64,000 nt of DNA from Tenuifilaceae bacterium CYCD (lineage in GTDB: Bacteria; Bacteroidota; Bacteroidia; Bacteroidales; Tenuifilaceae). The stretch is taken from positions 1,302,001 through 1,366,000 of the forward strand of contig AP027304.1 in the NCBI GenBank assembly GCA_036322835.1, in the 5' to 3' direction. The notes beneath the pieces are model-generated. The model was given only the letters and a program-made list of their open reading frames with translations. It had not been told where the DNA came from and did no database searches. The position numbers and the translations under genes were made by a program. Numbering within the stretch: the first letter of the stretch is position 1; every line of letters begins with the position of its first letter. This document shows positions 7,086 through 17,600 of the stretch, in pieces.

Positions 7086-9419
7086 TTATTTTACATCGGT
7101 CATAATCTTAATAATTCCCAAAACACCTATCATTTCACCATTGTCTTCAATTAAAGGCATCACGGTTAGCACTACGTTGTGCATTTCCCCATCGGCCAAA
7201 AGTAACAATGTCATCTTGTTGATAATTGGGGATTTACTTCGCATTACCTCGTTGTCGAAACTTGCAATCATTCTTGCCTGATCGCCGGTTAAAAGATCAA
7301 AATCGGAAAACCCAATCGCCTCCTCTATGGAGGCTACATTTAGCAAACTCAACATCGAATTGCTCAACCGAACATACCTACCATCTGTATCTTTCTGAAA
7401 GATTAGGTCGGGTGAATTTTGCAGCAAACTGTTAAGAATAGACTTATCCTCGCGAAGTTGAGCCTGAATTGTTTCTTGCTCCTGGCGCTTTCGCTCCATT
7501 TCTTCCTGTGTGGCGTGGAGTTCCTCCATGTTCTGGCGCATCTCTTCTTCCTGAGCTTTCATTTCTTCGGCCTGCTGCTGGGTACGAGCAAGAAGTTCTG
7601 CAGTACGAATGTTGATCCTTACGCTAGACAGAGTTGAGGCTATGCTTGTTGCTATTTTTTCGATGAATTCGATATGATATTTTTCGTATGAGTTGAAGGT
7701 TGCCATTTCAATTACACCCAAAACATCATCATTTACCTTAAGAGGTACTAGTAGTATATTTCGTGGATTTTCCTCGCCAAGCCCCGAGGTTATTTTTATG
7801 TAATTTTTAGGAACTTCGGCCATGAAAATCGTTTTTCCTTCGATGTAGCACCGTCCAACCAGCCCTTCGTTAGGCATGATGGATTTTTCCATGAATTTTC
7901 TGCGATCGTAGGCAAAACATGCAGACATATCGAGCATTGGATTTTGCGGATCTATATCGTTTAGGATGAAAATGCCACCCTGTACAGATTTGGTATAGGT
8001 AACTAAGTTTTTAATTATTAGGTAGGACAGTTCGTTAAGATTGTCGTTATGCTGACGTAAAACTTCACCAAACATAGCCATTCCTTGTGTAGCCCAAATC
8101 TGTTGTTTTTCCTCCTCTTTGCGCTTAGCTTCATTTTCTTTAGCATCGATAAGGCTTTTTTGCATTTCAAGCAATGCCTTTCCTAGAATGTCCTTATCGC
8201 CCAAAAGATTGAACTGAGCATCGAGTTTTCCCATTCCTATTTCCCGAGCGAATTTTTCGGTGAGGTTTAATCCATCCATCAGTTTATTGGCAGAATGAGC
8301 CATGTCTTCAAGTTCATCTCCGGTATGAATGAATATCTTTTTGTTGATATCAATATCTCCCTCAGAGATATCGTTTAGTACAGCCGTTGTTTTTTTGATA
8401 GGTTGGGTTATGCTCCGCGAAATGTACCATATTATTGCACCCTGTAGGACTATACCAATAAAAAACACAAAGAAAAGATAGTAGACAGATTTGCGGGCTT
8501 CAATCACAATTTCGCTCATAGGGATAGAGAGAAATATTGACCAAGTTGTGGGCGATTCCCCAACTTTTATTGTGGAAATTATATTTAGGTTTCTTTCATT
8601 ATTAGAGAAGTATACAAAATCAGATCCTTTCTTTATTTTTTCAGATATTTTGAATTGCGAGTCATCCGTGGGGTTAAAGTCAGCAAATGTTAACCGGGCA
8701 TATTCTTGGTTGGTGTGGGCTATAATTGTTCCGTTATTGGAAACTATGGCCACAACCGTATTGGCATACGGTTTAATTTTTTCGACTTGTTCTTGGAATT
8801 TTTCCAGAGAGATATCAACACCACCAAGTCCCGCAAACCTTCCATTTATTTTTATAGGAGCGCTAAGGGTTGTTGCAAACACTTCGTTTCCTCCATATTC
8901 AAAGTTGTAAGGATCGAGCAACATTTCGAGGCCGCACGTTTTCGAAGCGTAGTAATTACTTGATGTGTTGTCGCCAGTGAGGTTTTTGTATTCAACATCC
9001 CTTGCGGGTATACCATTTCTGAGGTAAGCCGTTGTGGATCGTCTCCCATAATCTTTAGCATAGCCTTTTTTGTATGCCGATAGCTCTACGGTATACCAAA
9101 TGGTTAGGTAGCGCGGATTGTTTAGTACTTGGTTGTTCAATACATTGAAAAATATTGAATCGAGAGTGGCTGTATCGAACTTTGGGTATATGCATAGCGA
9201 TTGCGCAAGAGCTCTAGAGAAACCCATGTCGAGTTCCAGTTCCGATTTGATTTGATTGGCTGTTTTTTGTGCTTCGGCTTGTGCAAGTTTAATAGCATTG
9301 TCGTGAGCAATTTTGTTAATTCTAAATCCAACGAAAAGTCCAATAACTATCATACTGGATACAGAAGTGATCATTACATAGAGTAAAATCTTTGCGCCGA
9401 TCTTCATTTTCCACTTCAT
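7086..9419 (-). CDS. Cache-HAMP-GAF-PAS membrane sensor without an output domain
   Basis: The ATG at 9419 (MKWKMKIGAKILLYVMITS) places the first membrane helix at the N-terminus; the upstream reading adds 35 non-membrane residues. The 777-residue protein has membrane helix 1 (8-30), a double-Cache periplasmic sensor (about 45-290), membrane helix 2 (about 303-325), HAMP (325-380), GAF (about 435-600), a Glu/Gln-rich coiled coil (600-655) and a C-terminal PAS domain (660-775). There is no histidine kinase, cyclase, phosphatase or MCP signalling domain. The gene is divergent from the TPR-SpoIIE phosphatase at 9607, the likely partner. The ligand is unknown; Cache domains commonly bind small organic molecules. 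Confidence 0.75.
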   Translation of the reverse strand: MKWKMKIGAKILLYVMITSVSSMIVIGLFVGFRINKIAHDNAIKLAQAEAQKTANQIKSELELDMGFSRALAQSLCIYPKFDTATLDSIFFNVLNNQVLNNPRYLTIWYTVELSAYKKGYAKDYGRRSTTAYLRNGIPARDVEYKNLTGDNTSSNYYASKTCGLEMLLDPYNFEYGGNEVFATTLSAPIKINGRFAGLGGVDISLEKFQEQVEKIKPYANTVVAIVSNNGTIIAHTNQEYARLTFADFNPTDDSQFKISEKIKKGSDFVYFSNNERNLNIISTIKVGESPTTWSIFLSIPMSEIVIEARKSVYYLFFVFFIGIVLQGAIIWYISRSITQPIKKTTAVLNDISEGDIDINKKIFIHTGDELEDMAHSANKLMDGLNLTEKFAREIGMGKLDAQFNLLGDKDILGKALLEMQKSLIDAKENEAKRKEEEKQQIWATQGMAMFGEVLRQHNDNLNELSYLIIKNLVTYTKSVQGGIFILNDIDPQNPMLDMSACFAYDRRKFMEKSIMPNEGLVGRCYIEGKTIFMAEVPKNYIKITSGLGEENPRNILLVPLKVNDDVLGVIEMATFNSYEKYHIEFIEKIATSIASTLSSVRINIRTAELLARTQQQAEEMKAQEEEMRQNMEELHATQEEMERKRQEQETIQAQLREDKSILNSLLQNSPDLIFQKDTDGRYVRLSNSMLSLLNVASIEEAIGFSDFDLLTGDQARMIASFDNEVMRSKSPIINKMTLLLLADGEMHNVVLTVMPLIEDNGEMIGVLGIIKIMTDVK

Positions 9420-9606
9420 TGCAAAATATTTTAATTGTGAAAAACCTACGTTTCTATTATAAACCCAAATTGCGTTAAAAATACGAAATGTTTTAATAGA
9501 ACAAAACAAACAGGCATTAATCAATTAACCCGTAAAATTTTAATTGTAAAAAGTTTCCGGTTTGATCAAAAGAAATATCTTTATTGGATTAAATATACCG
9601 TTAACT

Positions 9607-11886
9607 ATGCATCGGAAAAGTTTTAAGGTTTATTTTATTCTCGCATTAGCATTCCTGCTTGCTAAAGTTAATTTGCTGGCACAGGATGAAATCTCTAGGT
9701 TTGATAGCTTAGTGCTGAATGCGGAAAAATTTCGCACGTCAAATCCCGATACTGCCATTGTTCTTGCCCAAAAGGCATTAAATATAGCATCCGATCTTAG
9801 TGATAAGATTTACATGCTTAAGGCTGAGCATACACTGGGTTACTGCTACTATAGCAGAAACGATTTTGAGTTAGCCCTAAACCATCTACAGAGATCCCTA
9901 TCAATTGCGCAGGAGTTAAATCAAGACTCCTGGATTGCACTGAATTTAAATAGAATTGGAAATGTTTATCAACTTAAAATTGATTACTCCCAAGCATTAA
10001 GCTATTACCGAGGCGCATTGGAAATTAACGAAAAGTTAGCGGATAAAGTACAAATTGCCCGAACGCAGGTTAACATTGGAACTGTTTACAGTCTAACCGG
10101 TGCCTTTTCTAAGGCCATTGAACACATGCTTCAAGCGTTGGAAACTTACGAAAAAGAGGGCGATAAGGAAGGCATGGCTTGGACTTCGCTTAGCATTGCA
10201 AGGCTTTTTAGTAGAATAGAAATTTATGACAAAGCGCTTCAGTATAACGAGTTGTCTTTAAATCTTTACCGGAGCTTAAATAATCAGAACGGGGTTATAC
10301 TTTCGTTAACAGAATTGGCTAACATTAATTACCATTCAGGGAAAAACGAGAAGGCGCTTGAGATTGCCAAGGAGGTTCTTGCCTCGAATATTCAAACACA
10401 GAACATTCATGGTCAGGCGGCAAACTACCTCTTAATAGGAATTATTTACTACGAGTTGAACAATCTCGATAAGGCTAACCAGAATCTTTTAAAAGCGCTC
10501 AACCTCAAACAAACTATCAACGATAGTATCGATATATCAAAGTTGAATAGATATCTGGGTGATGTTCAGGTAAAGTCTGGCAATTACCTTGTTGGCTTAA
10601 AATATCTAAGTTCGGCTATGAGCATCGCCCGGAAACAGAAATTAATGTCCGATGTTCGGGATGCTTACATAAGTTTGTCGCAGGCGTACAGACTAAAAGG
10701 CGATTTTCAAAAGGCCTTAGAGCATTATGTATACCATTCCGTAATTAAGGATAGCATAAATGCTGGCGAAATATCGCGCTTAGAAATGCAGTACGATTTC
10801 GATAAACGGGAGCGCGAGCAGGAGTTAATCACGAAACAGCGCGAGGCCGTTCAGCAGGCAAAGTTGGAGCGGCAGCGTTTGTTTACGCTGCTAATTTCTA
10901 TTGCGTTACTTTTAACCATGGCTTTGGCCTCTGTGGTTTTCTATTTCTTACGCGAAAAGCAGAAAATAAATAAACTCTTGGTGGCACAGAATCAGGAGAT
11001 TGAGGATCAAAAACAGGAAATTGAGCGTCAACGAGATTTGGCGGAACGCCAGCGCGATCAGATTGCCGATCAGCAGAAACAGATTACCGATAGTATTCGC
11101 TATGCCAGTAGAATTCAGTCGGCAGTTTTACCACGAACCCAATGGTTAAACGAGTATCTGAGCGAGTACTTTGTTTTTTACCAACCCAAGAATATTGTGA
11201 GTGGTGATTTTTACTGGGTAACACCTTTGTATGATGGACGGATTGCTGTAGCGGTTGCCGATTGTACTGGACATGGCGTTCCTGGTGCTTTTATGAGTAT
11301 GCTTGGAATTACGCTTCTTAAGGAGTTAACATCGTTGCATAAGAAAGAAAATGCAGGGGACATTCTTTTTAAACTTAGGCAGTTGGTTATTGCATCGCTT
11401 AATCAGACAGGGAAAGAAGGTGATTCTCATGATGGAATGGATATGAGTTTGACCATAATTGAAAAAGATCGTAATGAAATAGAGTATGCAGGAGCATATT
11501 TGCCCATGCTGGTTGTTCGAAAAACAGAAATTGGCGGATTTAATGACGATGTGCCAGTGGAAAATCAAGATGGATATTCTCTATACGAGTTCAAGGGGAA
11601 TAAAATGCCAATAGGTTTTCATGTAATTGGCGAAAAACCGTTCACAACTCATCGAATTAAGTATCATCCCAACGATGTGTTCTACATGTTTTCCGATGGT
11701 TATACCGATCAGTTTGGTGGGCCTTCTAATCAAAAGTACATGTTGATCAATTTCAAAAAATTACTGCTCGATATTCAGACAAAACCATTAAGTGAGCAAC
11801 AACGAATTATTGAGCAGAATTTTGAAGATTTTAAAGGCAATCAGAAACAGGTTGACGATATTTTGGTGATGGGTTTTAGGGTATAG
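9607..11886 (+). CDS. TPR-containing SpoIIE-family serine/threonine phosphatase
   Basis: The ATG at 9607 gives a signal peptide ending in LLAQ; a TTG 45 bases upstream is less plausible. The 759-residue protein has periplasmic TPRs (about 30-390), a membrane helix (about 424-447), a long Gln/Glu coiled coil (450-495) and a cytoplasmic PP2C/SpoIIE domain (500-758). The metal-binding motifs are intact: SGDFYWV, ADCTGHGVPGAFMSM, FSDGYTDQFGG and QVDDILVMG. The enzyme should remove phosphate from serine or threonine of a partner protein, in the manner of RsbU or SpoIIE. No anti-anti-sigma (STAS) protein or RsbW-type kinase is in the window, so the substrate lies elsewhere or differs. A decayed paralogue is at 133-2070. 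Confidence 0.85.
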   Translation: MHRKSFKVYFILALAFLLAKVNLLAQDEISRFDSLVLNAEKFRTSNPDTAIVLAQKALNIASDLSDKIYMLKAEHTLGYCYYSRNDFELALNHLQRSLSIAQELNQDSWIALNLNRIGNVYQLKIDYSQALSYYRGALEINEKLADKVQIARTQVNIGTVYSLTGAFSKAIEHMLQALETYEKEGDKEGMAWTSLSIARLFSRIEIYDKALQYNELSLNLYRSLNNQNGVILSLTELANINYHSGKNEKALEIAKEVLASNIQTQNIHGQAANYLLIGIIYYELNNLDKANQNLLKALNLKQTINDSIDISKLNRYLGDVQVKSGNYLVGLKYLSSAMSIARKQKLMSDVRDAYISLSQAYRLKGDFQKALEHYVYHSVIKDSINAGEISRLEMQYDFDKREREQELITKQREAVQQAKLERQRLFTLLISIALLLTMALASVVFYFLREKQKINKLLVAQNQEIEDQKQEIERQRDLAERQRDQIADQQKQITDSIRYASRIQSAVLPRTQWLNEYLSEYFVFYQPKNIVSGDFYWVTPLYDGRIAVAVADCTGHGVPGAFMSMLGITLLKELTSLHKKENAGDILFKLRQLVIASLNQTGKEGDSHDGMDMSLTIIEKDRNEIEYAGAYLPMLVVRKTEIGGFNDDVPVENQDGYSLYEFKGNKMPIGFHVIGEKPFTTHRIKYHPNDVFYMFSDGYTDQFGGPSNQKYMLINFKKLLLDIQTKPLSEQQRIIEQNFEDFKGNQKQVDDILVMGFRV

Positions 11887-11968
11887 TTGTGTTAATGCCT
11901 TAGGTCTAACCCCTGATGTTTAGAACCCGAAACTTAATATTGACTTAACTTTATATTAGAATTATTGT

Positions 11969-12724
11969 ATGAGGCTTTTAGTTCTATCGGATTTACATAT
12001 CGATACTGGCGATAAGTTTGGAACTTTTGGATGGAAACCAAAGCGATTTATCAAAACGCTTGATGCAATCATACAGCATTACGGAATTGACCGGGTTGTT
12101 TTAAATGGCGATGTTTTTGAACTCTACAAGTACTCGTATTCCGATGTTGTTGCTAGGAACAGAGAGTTAATAGAGTATTTCGATAGCAAAGGGTTCATTT
12201 ATATTCGGGGAAATCATGATTTATGGAATCCAAAAGCAAAGGATCATTTAAATATCCATAATTCTCATGGACGTATAATTCATATCGAGCACGGCCATAA
12301 TGCCGATTTTCTTAATGGTACATCCTTAGGTCGATTTATTGGGAAAATGGGTTTCTACATTCTTAAACTTATTGTAAAGATGCATTGGGCTGAGCGGCTC
12401 TACTTTAAAATGGTGGAGTACGATGATGAGGTAAATCGAGTTTCGCGTAAGTACAACTCGTACAAATATCTACTTTACGGGCTTAAACTGTTGCGAAAGT
12501 ACGATTTGGTAATCCTTGGTCATACCCATAAGCTGGAGACCCACAAGATGTACTATATAAATCAACGGAAGCAATACCTTAACTGCGGAACCTGTTCCTT
12601 GGGTCGTTTTCAGGCTGTTTTGGTTGATACCGAAACTTTTGCCAACGAAACGATCAAGATTGGGAAAAAATCGGAACTGGTGATTGAGGATTTGCCTGCA
12701 TTTCCGCAAAAAAATGCTAAGTAA
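11969..12724 (+). CDS. calcineurin-like metallophosphoesterase, LpxH-like
   Basis: The 251-residue soluble protein has the full dimetal motif set in order: SDLHID near the start, NGDVFE about residue 47, RGNHDLWN about 80 and LGHTHK about 180. An extra His pair (IEHGHN, about 110) completes the site. Size and motif spacing fit UDP-2,3-diacylglucosamine hydrolases (LpxH), which make lipid X for lipid A. Other phosphoesterases of this fold share the motifs, so the substrate is not settled. The central part is rich in Lys and aromatic residues, compatible with membrane contact. It is a single gene facing the EamA gene. Confidence 0.7.
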   Translation: MRLLVLSDLHIDTGDKFGTFGWKPKRFIKTLDAIIQHYGIDRVVLNGDVFELYKYSYSDVVARNRELIEYFDSKGFIYIRGNHDLWNPKAKDHLNIHNSHGRIIHIEHGHNADFLNGTSLGRFIGKMGFYILKLIVKMHWAERLYFKMVEYDDEVNRVSRKYNSYKYLLYGLKLLRKYDLVILGHTHKLETHKMYYINQRKQYLNCGTCSLGRFQAVLVDTETFANETIKIGKKSELVIEDLPAFPQKNAK

Positions 12725-12749
12725 TATACCAAATTATTTTTGATTGAGA

Positions 12750-13652
12750 TTAGAATTTTCCTCTCCATTTTTTTAGGAGCAGAACAATCTGATCGGTTCG
12801 TATCACAACCAAAATTACAGAGCAAATAACAAGTGCAACGCCAATAATTTGGAGCATATTTAGTTGTTCATCAAACCAGAAAACTCCAATTAGTAAGGCT
12901 GTAAGCGGTTCGGCGGAGCCGAGTACCGATGCTGCTGTTGATCCAATTTCGTTAACGGCCAGCACTAGAGTAAGGTTTGAAATGATTGTGGCAAAAATGG
13001 CCAAACAAACAAGGTTTATCCCAACGTTGATATTTTGGATAGTTGGAATTCCACAGGAAAGCATTGCTGCTGCAAAGAAAAAGATAGTCGAAACAGAGAG
13101 GACATAAAAAGTCACAACGCTTCCCGGAAGGCGTGTTAAACTCGATTTGTTTAATCCTACAATGTATATGCTATACGTTACAACTGTTACTGTGGCAAAA
13201 ATCACCCCCTTTGCGTTAAATGAGGCGTCGTGGCTCCAAGTCATCAACAGTACACCGGCAAGACTAAGTATGATTGCTAATACAATACCGATGTTGGGAC
13301 GTTGCTTAAAAATTACTAGCATTATTAAGGCGACCATAACTGGATATAGAAATCCAATAGTGGTTGATATTCCTGTTGGAATATATTTGTACGATAGGAT
13401 CAGAAATAGAGCAGTCCCTCCATAACACAGCCCACCAAGAATGACAACTTCAATGAGTTGTCGTAGCGAAATTTTGAGGGATGTTTTTCGGATAAATAGG
13501 ACTAATCTGAAAAGAATAACAGAGATTAAAAAGCGATAGAAAAGAACCGAGTATGGACTTTGTCCACCATTCATTGCAGTTACCGAAAATAATGGAATAA
13601 GGCCAAACGTGGCCGATGATATAATGGCGTAACCAACTCCCTTTGCTCGCAT
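12750..13652 (-). CDS. EamA/DMT-family transporter
   Basis: The 300-residue protein has about ten hydrophobic helices in two similar halves, each an EamA module. The N-terminal helix carries GYAIISSATFGLIPLFSV, and the second half contains AVNEIGSTAASVLGSAEPLT, matching the conserved Pro-containing helix before the last pair. Proteins of this family export amino acids, nucleobases or other metabolites; the substrate cannot be read from sequence. It ends 25 bases from the convergent metallophosphoesterase. Confidence 0.85.
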   Translation of the reverse strand: MRAKGVGYAIISSATFGLIPLFSVTAMNGGQSPYSVLFYRFLISVILFRLVLFIRKTSLKISLRQLIEVVILGGLCYGGTALFLILSYKYIPTGISTTIGFLYPVMVALIMLVIFKQRPNIGIVLAIILSLAGVLLMTWSHDASFNAKGVIFATVTVVTYSIYIVGLNKSSLTRLPGSVVTFYVLSVSTIFFFAAAMLSCGIPTIQNINVGINLVCLAIFATIISNLTLVLAVNEIGSTAASVLGSAEPLTALLIGVFWFDEQLNMLQIIGVALVICSVILVVIRTDQIVLLLKKWRGKF

Positions 13653-13735
13653 AAAATTTTTTTGTAAAGGTATTTGTTTAGTTACACGAAACGTGTAAAA
13701 ATTACAATATCAATGGTGAAATTTCATATAAAACG

Positions 13736-13760
13736 AAAGCCGAATCAACGATTCGGCTTT
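13736..13760 (-). terminator. intrinsic terminator after the barrel gene at 13788
   Basis: A perfect 11-bp stem (13736-13746 with 13750-13760) has a 3-base loop and lies 27 bases past the stop of the minus-strand gene. Confidence 0.75.
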
Positions 13761-13787
13761 TATAGCATACATATTCCCAGTTGAATA

Positions 13788-14402
13788 TTACCAAACACCC
13801 GAAAATGCCATTCCTATTTGAACGCCAGAATAGTTCATTTCAAATCCTTGGTCTTTAGCTTTGGCTAAATCAACATCAACAAATACCCGTGGAGCAATAT
13901 GTCTGAAATTGAGCTGGTAAGCTACGCTGAATTTAGTACCCCACGAAGAAGCTCTATATTTTTCTTCTCCATCATCCTTAAGTTTTAAACGGTTATGCAT
14001 AATGCCTGCTCCAAATATTAGGCTGCTTCTCCGTCCCAGTTCAAGATCGTAGGTGAGTTTTAATCCTGGTGAAAGTCTATTGAACATAAAGGTCATATCG
14101 TCGCCACCGCTTACCTGAATGGACTTTGGCCCAAGAGCTCCCTCCAAAAAGGCCTCAAAACCCAGGTTGAAGTTGGTTTTGTAACCAACAAAAAGCCTAC
14201 CTCCAATGTTTAGCACCATATCGGAAGTTCCTTCAATGATTGTGACACCTTCTTCGTCTATTCGGTAATTGATATAATCGTTAACATCTGATGGGCTGAA
14301 GAAACCAAAGGAATATCCAGCACCTACCTGAAAATGCTTTTTGTCGTCCTGAGCATAGGCTAATACAGGAATAAGCAGGAGTAGTAAAATAAATTTTTTC
14401 AT
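13788..14402 (-). CDS. small outer-membrane beta-barrel protein
   Basis: The 204-residue protein has a signal peptide (MKKFILLLLLIPVLAYAQ). Its mature part begins HFQVGAGYSFGFFSPSD and continues as alternating beta strands (GGRLFVGYKTNFNLGFEAFLEG and others), ending in a strand with a C-terminal aromatic residue (GVQIGMAFSGVW), as expected for BAM-dependent insertion. It is transcribed alone with its own terminator. No functional motif is visible. Confidence 0.65.
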   Translation of the reverse strand: MKKFILLLLLIPVLAYAQDDKKHFQVGAGYSFGFFSPSDVNDYINYRIDEEGVTIIEGTSDMVLNIGGRLFVGYKTNFNLGFEAFLEGALGPKSIQVSGGDDMTFMFNRLSPGLKLTYDLELGRRSSLIFGAGIMHNRLKLKDDGEEKYRASSWGTKFSVAYQLNFRHIAPRVFVDVDLAKAKDQGFEMNYSGVQIGMAFSGVW

Positions 14403-14626
14403 GCGATAAGTTTAAATTTTTAATTAAAACTAATTTCAATGTAAAAGTAAGTATTTTCTTTTAAATCAGTAAAATTACTTATATTCATTTTATCAATAGT
14501 TGATTGGCTTCTATTTTATTTCATTGGTATATTTAACAAAAATTCACTATTATTACATCATCGCCTTAGTTGAGCTTGGCCTTACATTTAGGTTTGCTTT
14601 TGCAAAAAAGCAATGGAGACAAACAC

Positions 14627-17600
14627 ATGAAGTCTATAAGCCTATATATTTTGTTTCTTTTCATCCCGTTGATTTCCCAATCTCAGGAAGGTGGCTTTCC
14701 CATCATTAGAAATTATACCACTAGCGAGTACAATAACGAACCACAGGTTTTTGCTGCGATTCAAGACAAAAGTGGTATACTTTACTTTAGTGCGGCTGAC
14801 TGGATTATGGAGTACGACGGAGTACGATGGAGAAACATTTCAACTGGTAAAGATCTACGAATATACGATTTCGCAATTAATAGAGATAATAATATTTATG
14901 TTGCGGCCAATGGTGATTTTGGTTATTTGTTTTCCGACGATAGAGGAAATCCGATGTATCAAAGTCTACTATACCTGCTTCCCGATACCTTTACTTTGGG
15001 GACAGTTTGGTCGTTAAGGTCTACTTCTAAGTTTGTATATTTTCAAACTTACGATGCAATACTCCAGTACTCTCCAGATTCTAAATATCTTAAGATTTTT
15101 AGTGCAAAGCCCAACCGAGCATTCTCCGGAGGTTTTGTATATAACGATTTTTACTATACTCATTTGGGGGGGCGCGGCCTAATAAAAATTGAAAACAATG
15201 AGATGAAGTCATTACCTCAATCAGAATATTTCAGCAATAAAAGCCTTGTTTCAGCATTGTCTTTCAACGATTCCACATTGATAATTTCTACTCGTATTGA
15301 AGGACTCTATAAATATTTTCCAGATAGCGATTTGACCCCTCAATTCTTCGAAATCTCTGATAAAAACTTTGTGATTGATAATGATATTTACGATGCAACA
15401 TCCTACCTGTCCGATTACTATGTTTTAGGATCAATAGTTAAAGGTGCATTACTAGTAGACAAAAAGGGGAAGGTTATACAACGGTATCAGGAGAGCAATC
15501 TTCTACAGAGTAATGAAATTTATAGAGTTATTCAGGATCAGAATAAAAATATATGGTTTGGTTTGTCCAATGGTATTAGCAAGGTTGAGTCTGGCCTGGA
15601 TTTGACTTACTGGGATAAGAATAATGGTTTAAAAGGAAGTGTACTAAGTATAATTCGATTTCGCGACACCGTTTATGTTGCCACGAGTGTTGGTGTATTT
15701 TTCATTGATGGCGATAATCGAATTCATAATGTTAAAAACATTCCAGTTGGTCAGAATTGGTGCTTTTTGCCCGTTCTTGGGGGAAAATCTCTTTGGGTGG
15801 GCACCTCTCAGGGTATTTACGAGATAAACGGAGATCAGGCTATTCCCGTATTTTATGGTGGGCAAACCATTAAGTTATATGAGTCTATTAAAAACCCAAA
15901 TAGAATACTGTGCGGTGGCGATAGTTATCTTTTTTCAGTAAAATATGATGATGGAAAATGGATTTACGAGGGGGAATGGGCGGGGCCAATTGATGACATT
16001 CGGGGAATAATTGAAGATGAAAACGGAACCATTTGGCTTGGAACCTTTAGAAATGGCGTGGTTAAGATTACTCCTGATTATAGAAATGTTTTACATCCTA
16101 AAAGTGTACGTTATTACGTGCAGAAGGATGGATTCAAATCACTGAAAAACATTTTACCCTTTAATTACAAGGACAAGATTGTTTGGGGTACCGAAAAGGG
16201 GCTTTACACGTACAATGCTAGTTTGGATAGATTTGAGCCCTTTTGTGAATTAGGCTTGAAATTTTGCAATGGCAGTTCAGATGTGTTTTCGTTGCAGGAG
16301 ACCCCCGATGGGAAAGTCTGGATTTGTCCGCTGGAGAATAAGAAAGCCGATGTAGGTTACCTACAGCCCTATGGGAAAGGTTTTTACAACTGGGTGTTTG
16401 CCCCATTTCGGAGGATTCCTAGCATGTTTTTAACTGCATTTTATGTTGAGCCCAATGGCGTTGCGTGGGTTGGTGGAAGCGATGGGGTGTATCGTTACGA
16501 TATGCGCGTGGATAAGAAGAATTATACCCAAGCATTCAGCTGTTTGATTCGAAGAATAATTGCCGGAAAAGATAGTTTAGTTTTTGGAGGTGATACTTCT
16601 AAAATTAAGCCTATAAGTTTGCCCTTTGAATACAATACTTTAAAATTTGAGTTTGCAGCGCCATTTTTCGATCACGAGGAAAAAACACTCTATAGCTATC
16701 AACTTGTTGGATTTGATAAAGGTTGGAGCGATTGGACAAGAAATGCGGACAAGGAATACACTAATCTGAGCCGGGGAACTTACACATTTCAGGTAAAAGC
16801 AAGAAATTTATATGACGTGGAGAGCAAGTTGAGCAAATTTGAAATTACAATTCTTTCCCCGTTTTATCTTACATGGTGGGCATATTGTATTTACATCATT
16901 CTGTTCGGCTTGTTTATCTTTGCGATGGTTAAACTTTTTACTTTGAAATTGGTTCGGCAGAAAGAACATTTGGAACAAATTGTACAAACTCGCACTGCCG
17001 AAATTGTACTACAGAAAGAAAAAATACAGTCGCAGAGAGATGAACTTGCAATTGCCAACGCTACCAAGGACAAGTTTTTTAGTATTATAGCACACGATTT
17101 ACGTAATCCATTTAATACCCTTTTAGGTTTCTCCGATTTGCTTATAGATCAGATTAATTCGAAGGATTTTGATAAGAGCTATGAGTTTGCAAAGATCATT
17201 CATAAAACATCGTCGGTATCCTATGATTTGCTTGAGAATTTGCTCAATTGGAGTCGTGCTCAAACTGGCAAAATCTCCTTTAATCCCGAAAATATTGATA
17301 TTAAGAGTTTAATTGATACCAATGTTTTATTATTGAATAATTTGGCAGAAAAGAAAGGCATAGGTTTGTTGTCTAACTTGAATCATAAAGCTTTGGCTTT
17401 TGCCGATAAAAACATGGTATTAACTATTTTGCGAAATTTAATTACCAATGCCATTAAATTTTCAAGAAAAGGAGATACGATAACCATATCGGTGGATGAA
17501 GACAAAGAATTTTATACTATTAGTGTTTCCGATACAGGCGTTGGAATCGATGAAACAACAATTGCAAAATTGTTTCTTATCAGTGAGAATATTAAGACAG

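Noticed and set aside
8491-8910. 139-codon open frame antisense to the Cache sensor
   Set aside because: It is a by-product of codon use in the real minus-strand gene; composition is not protein-like.
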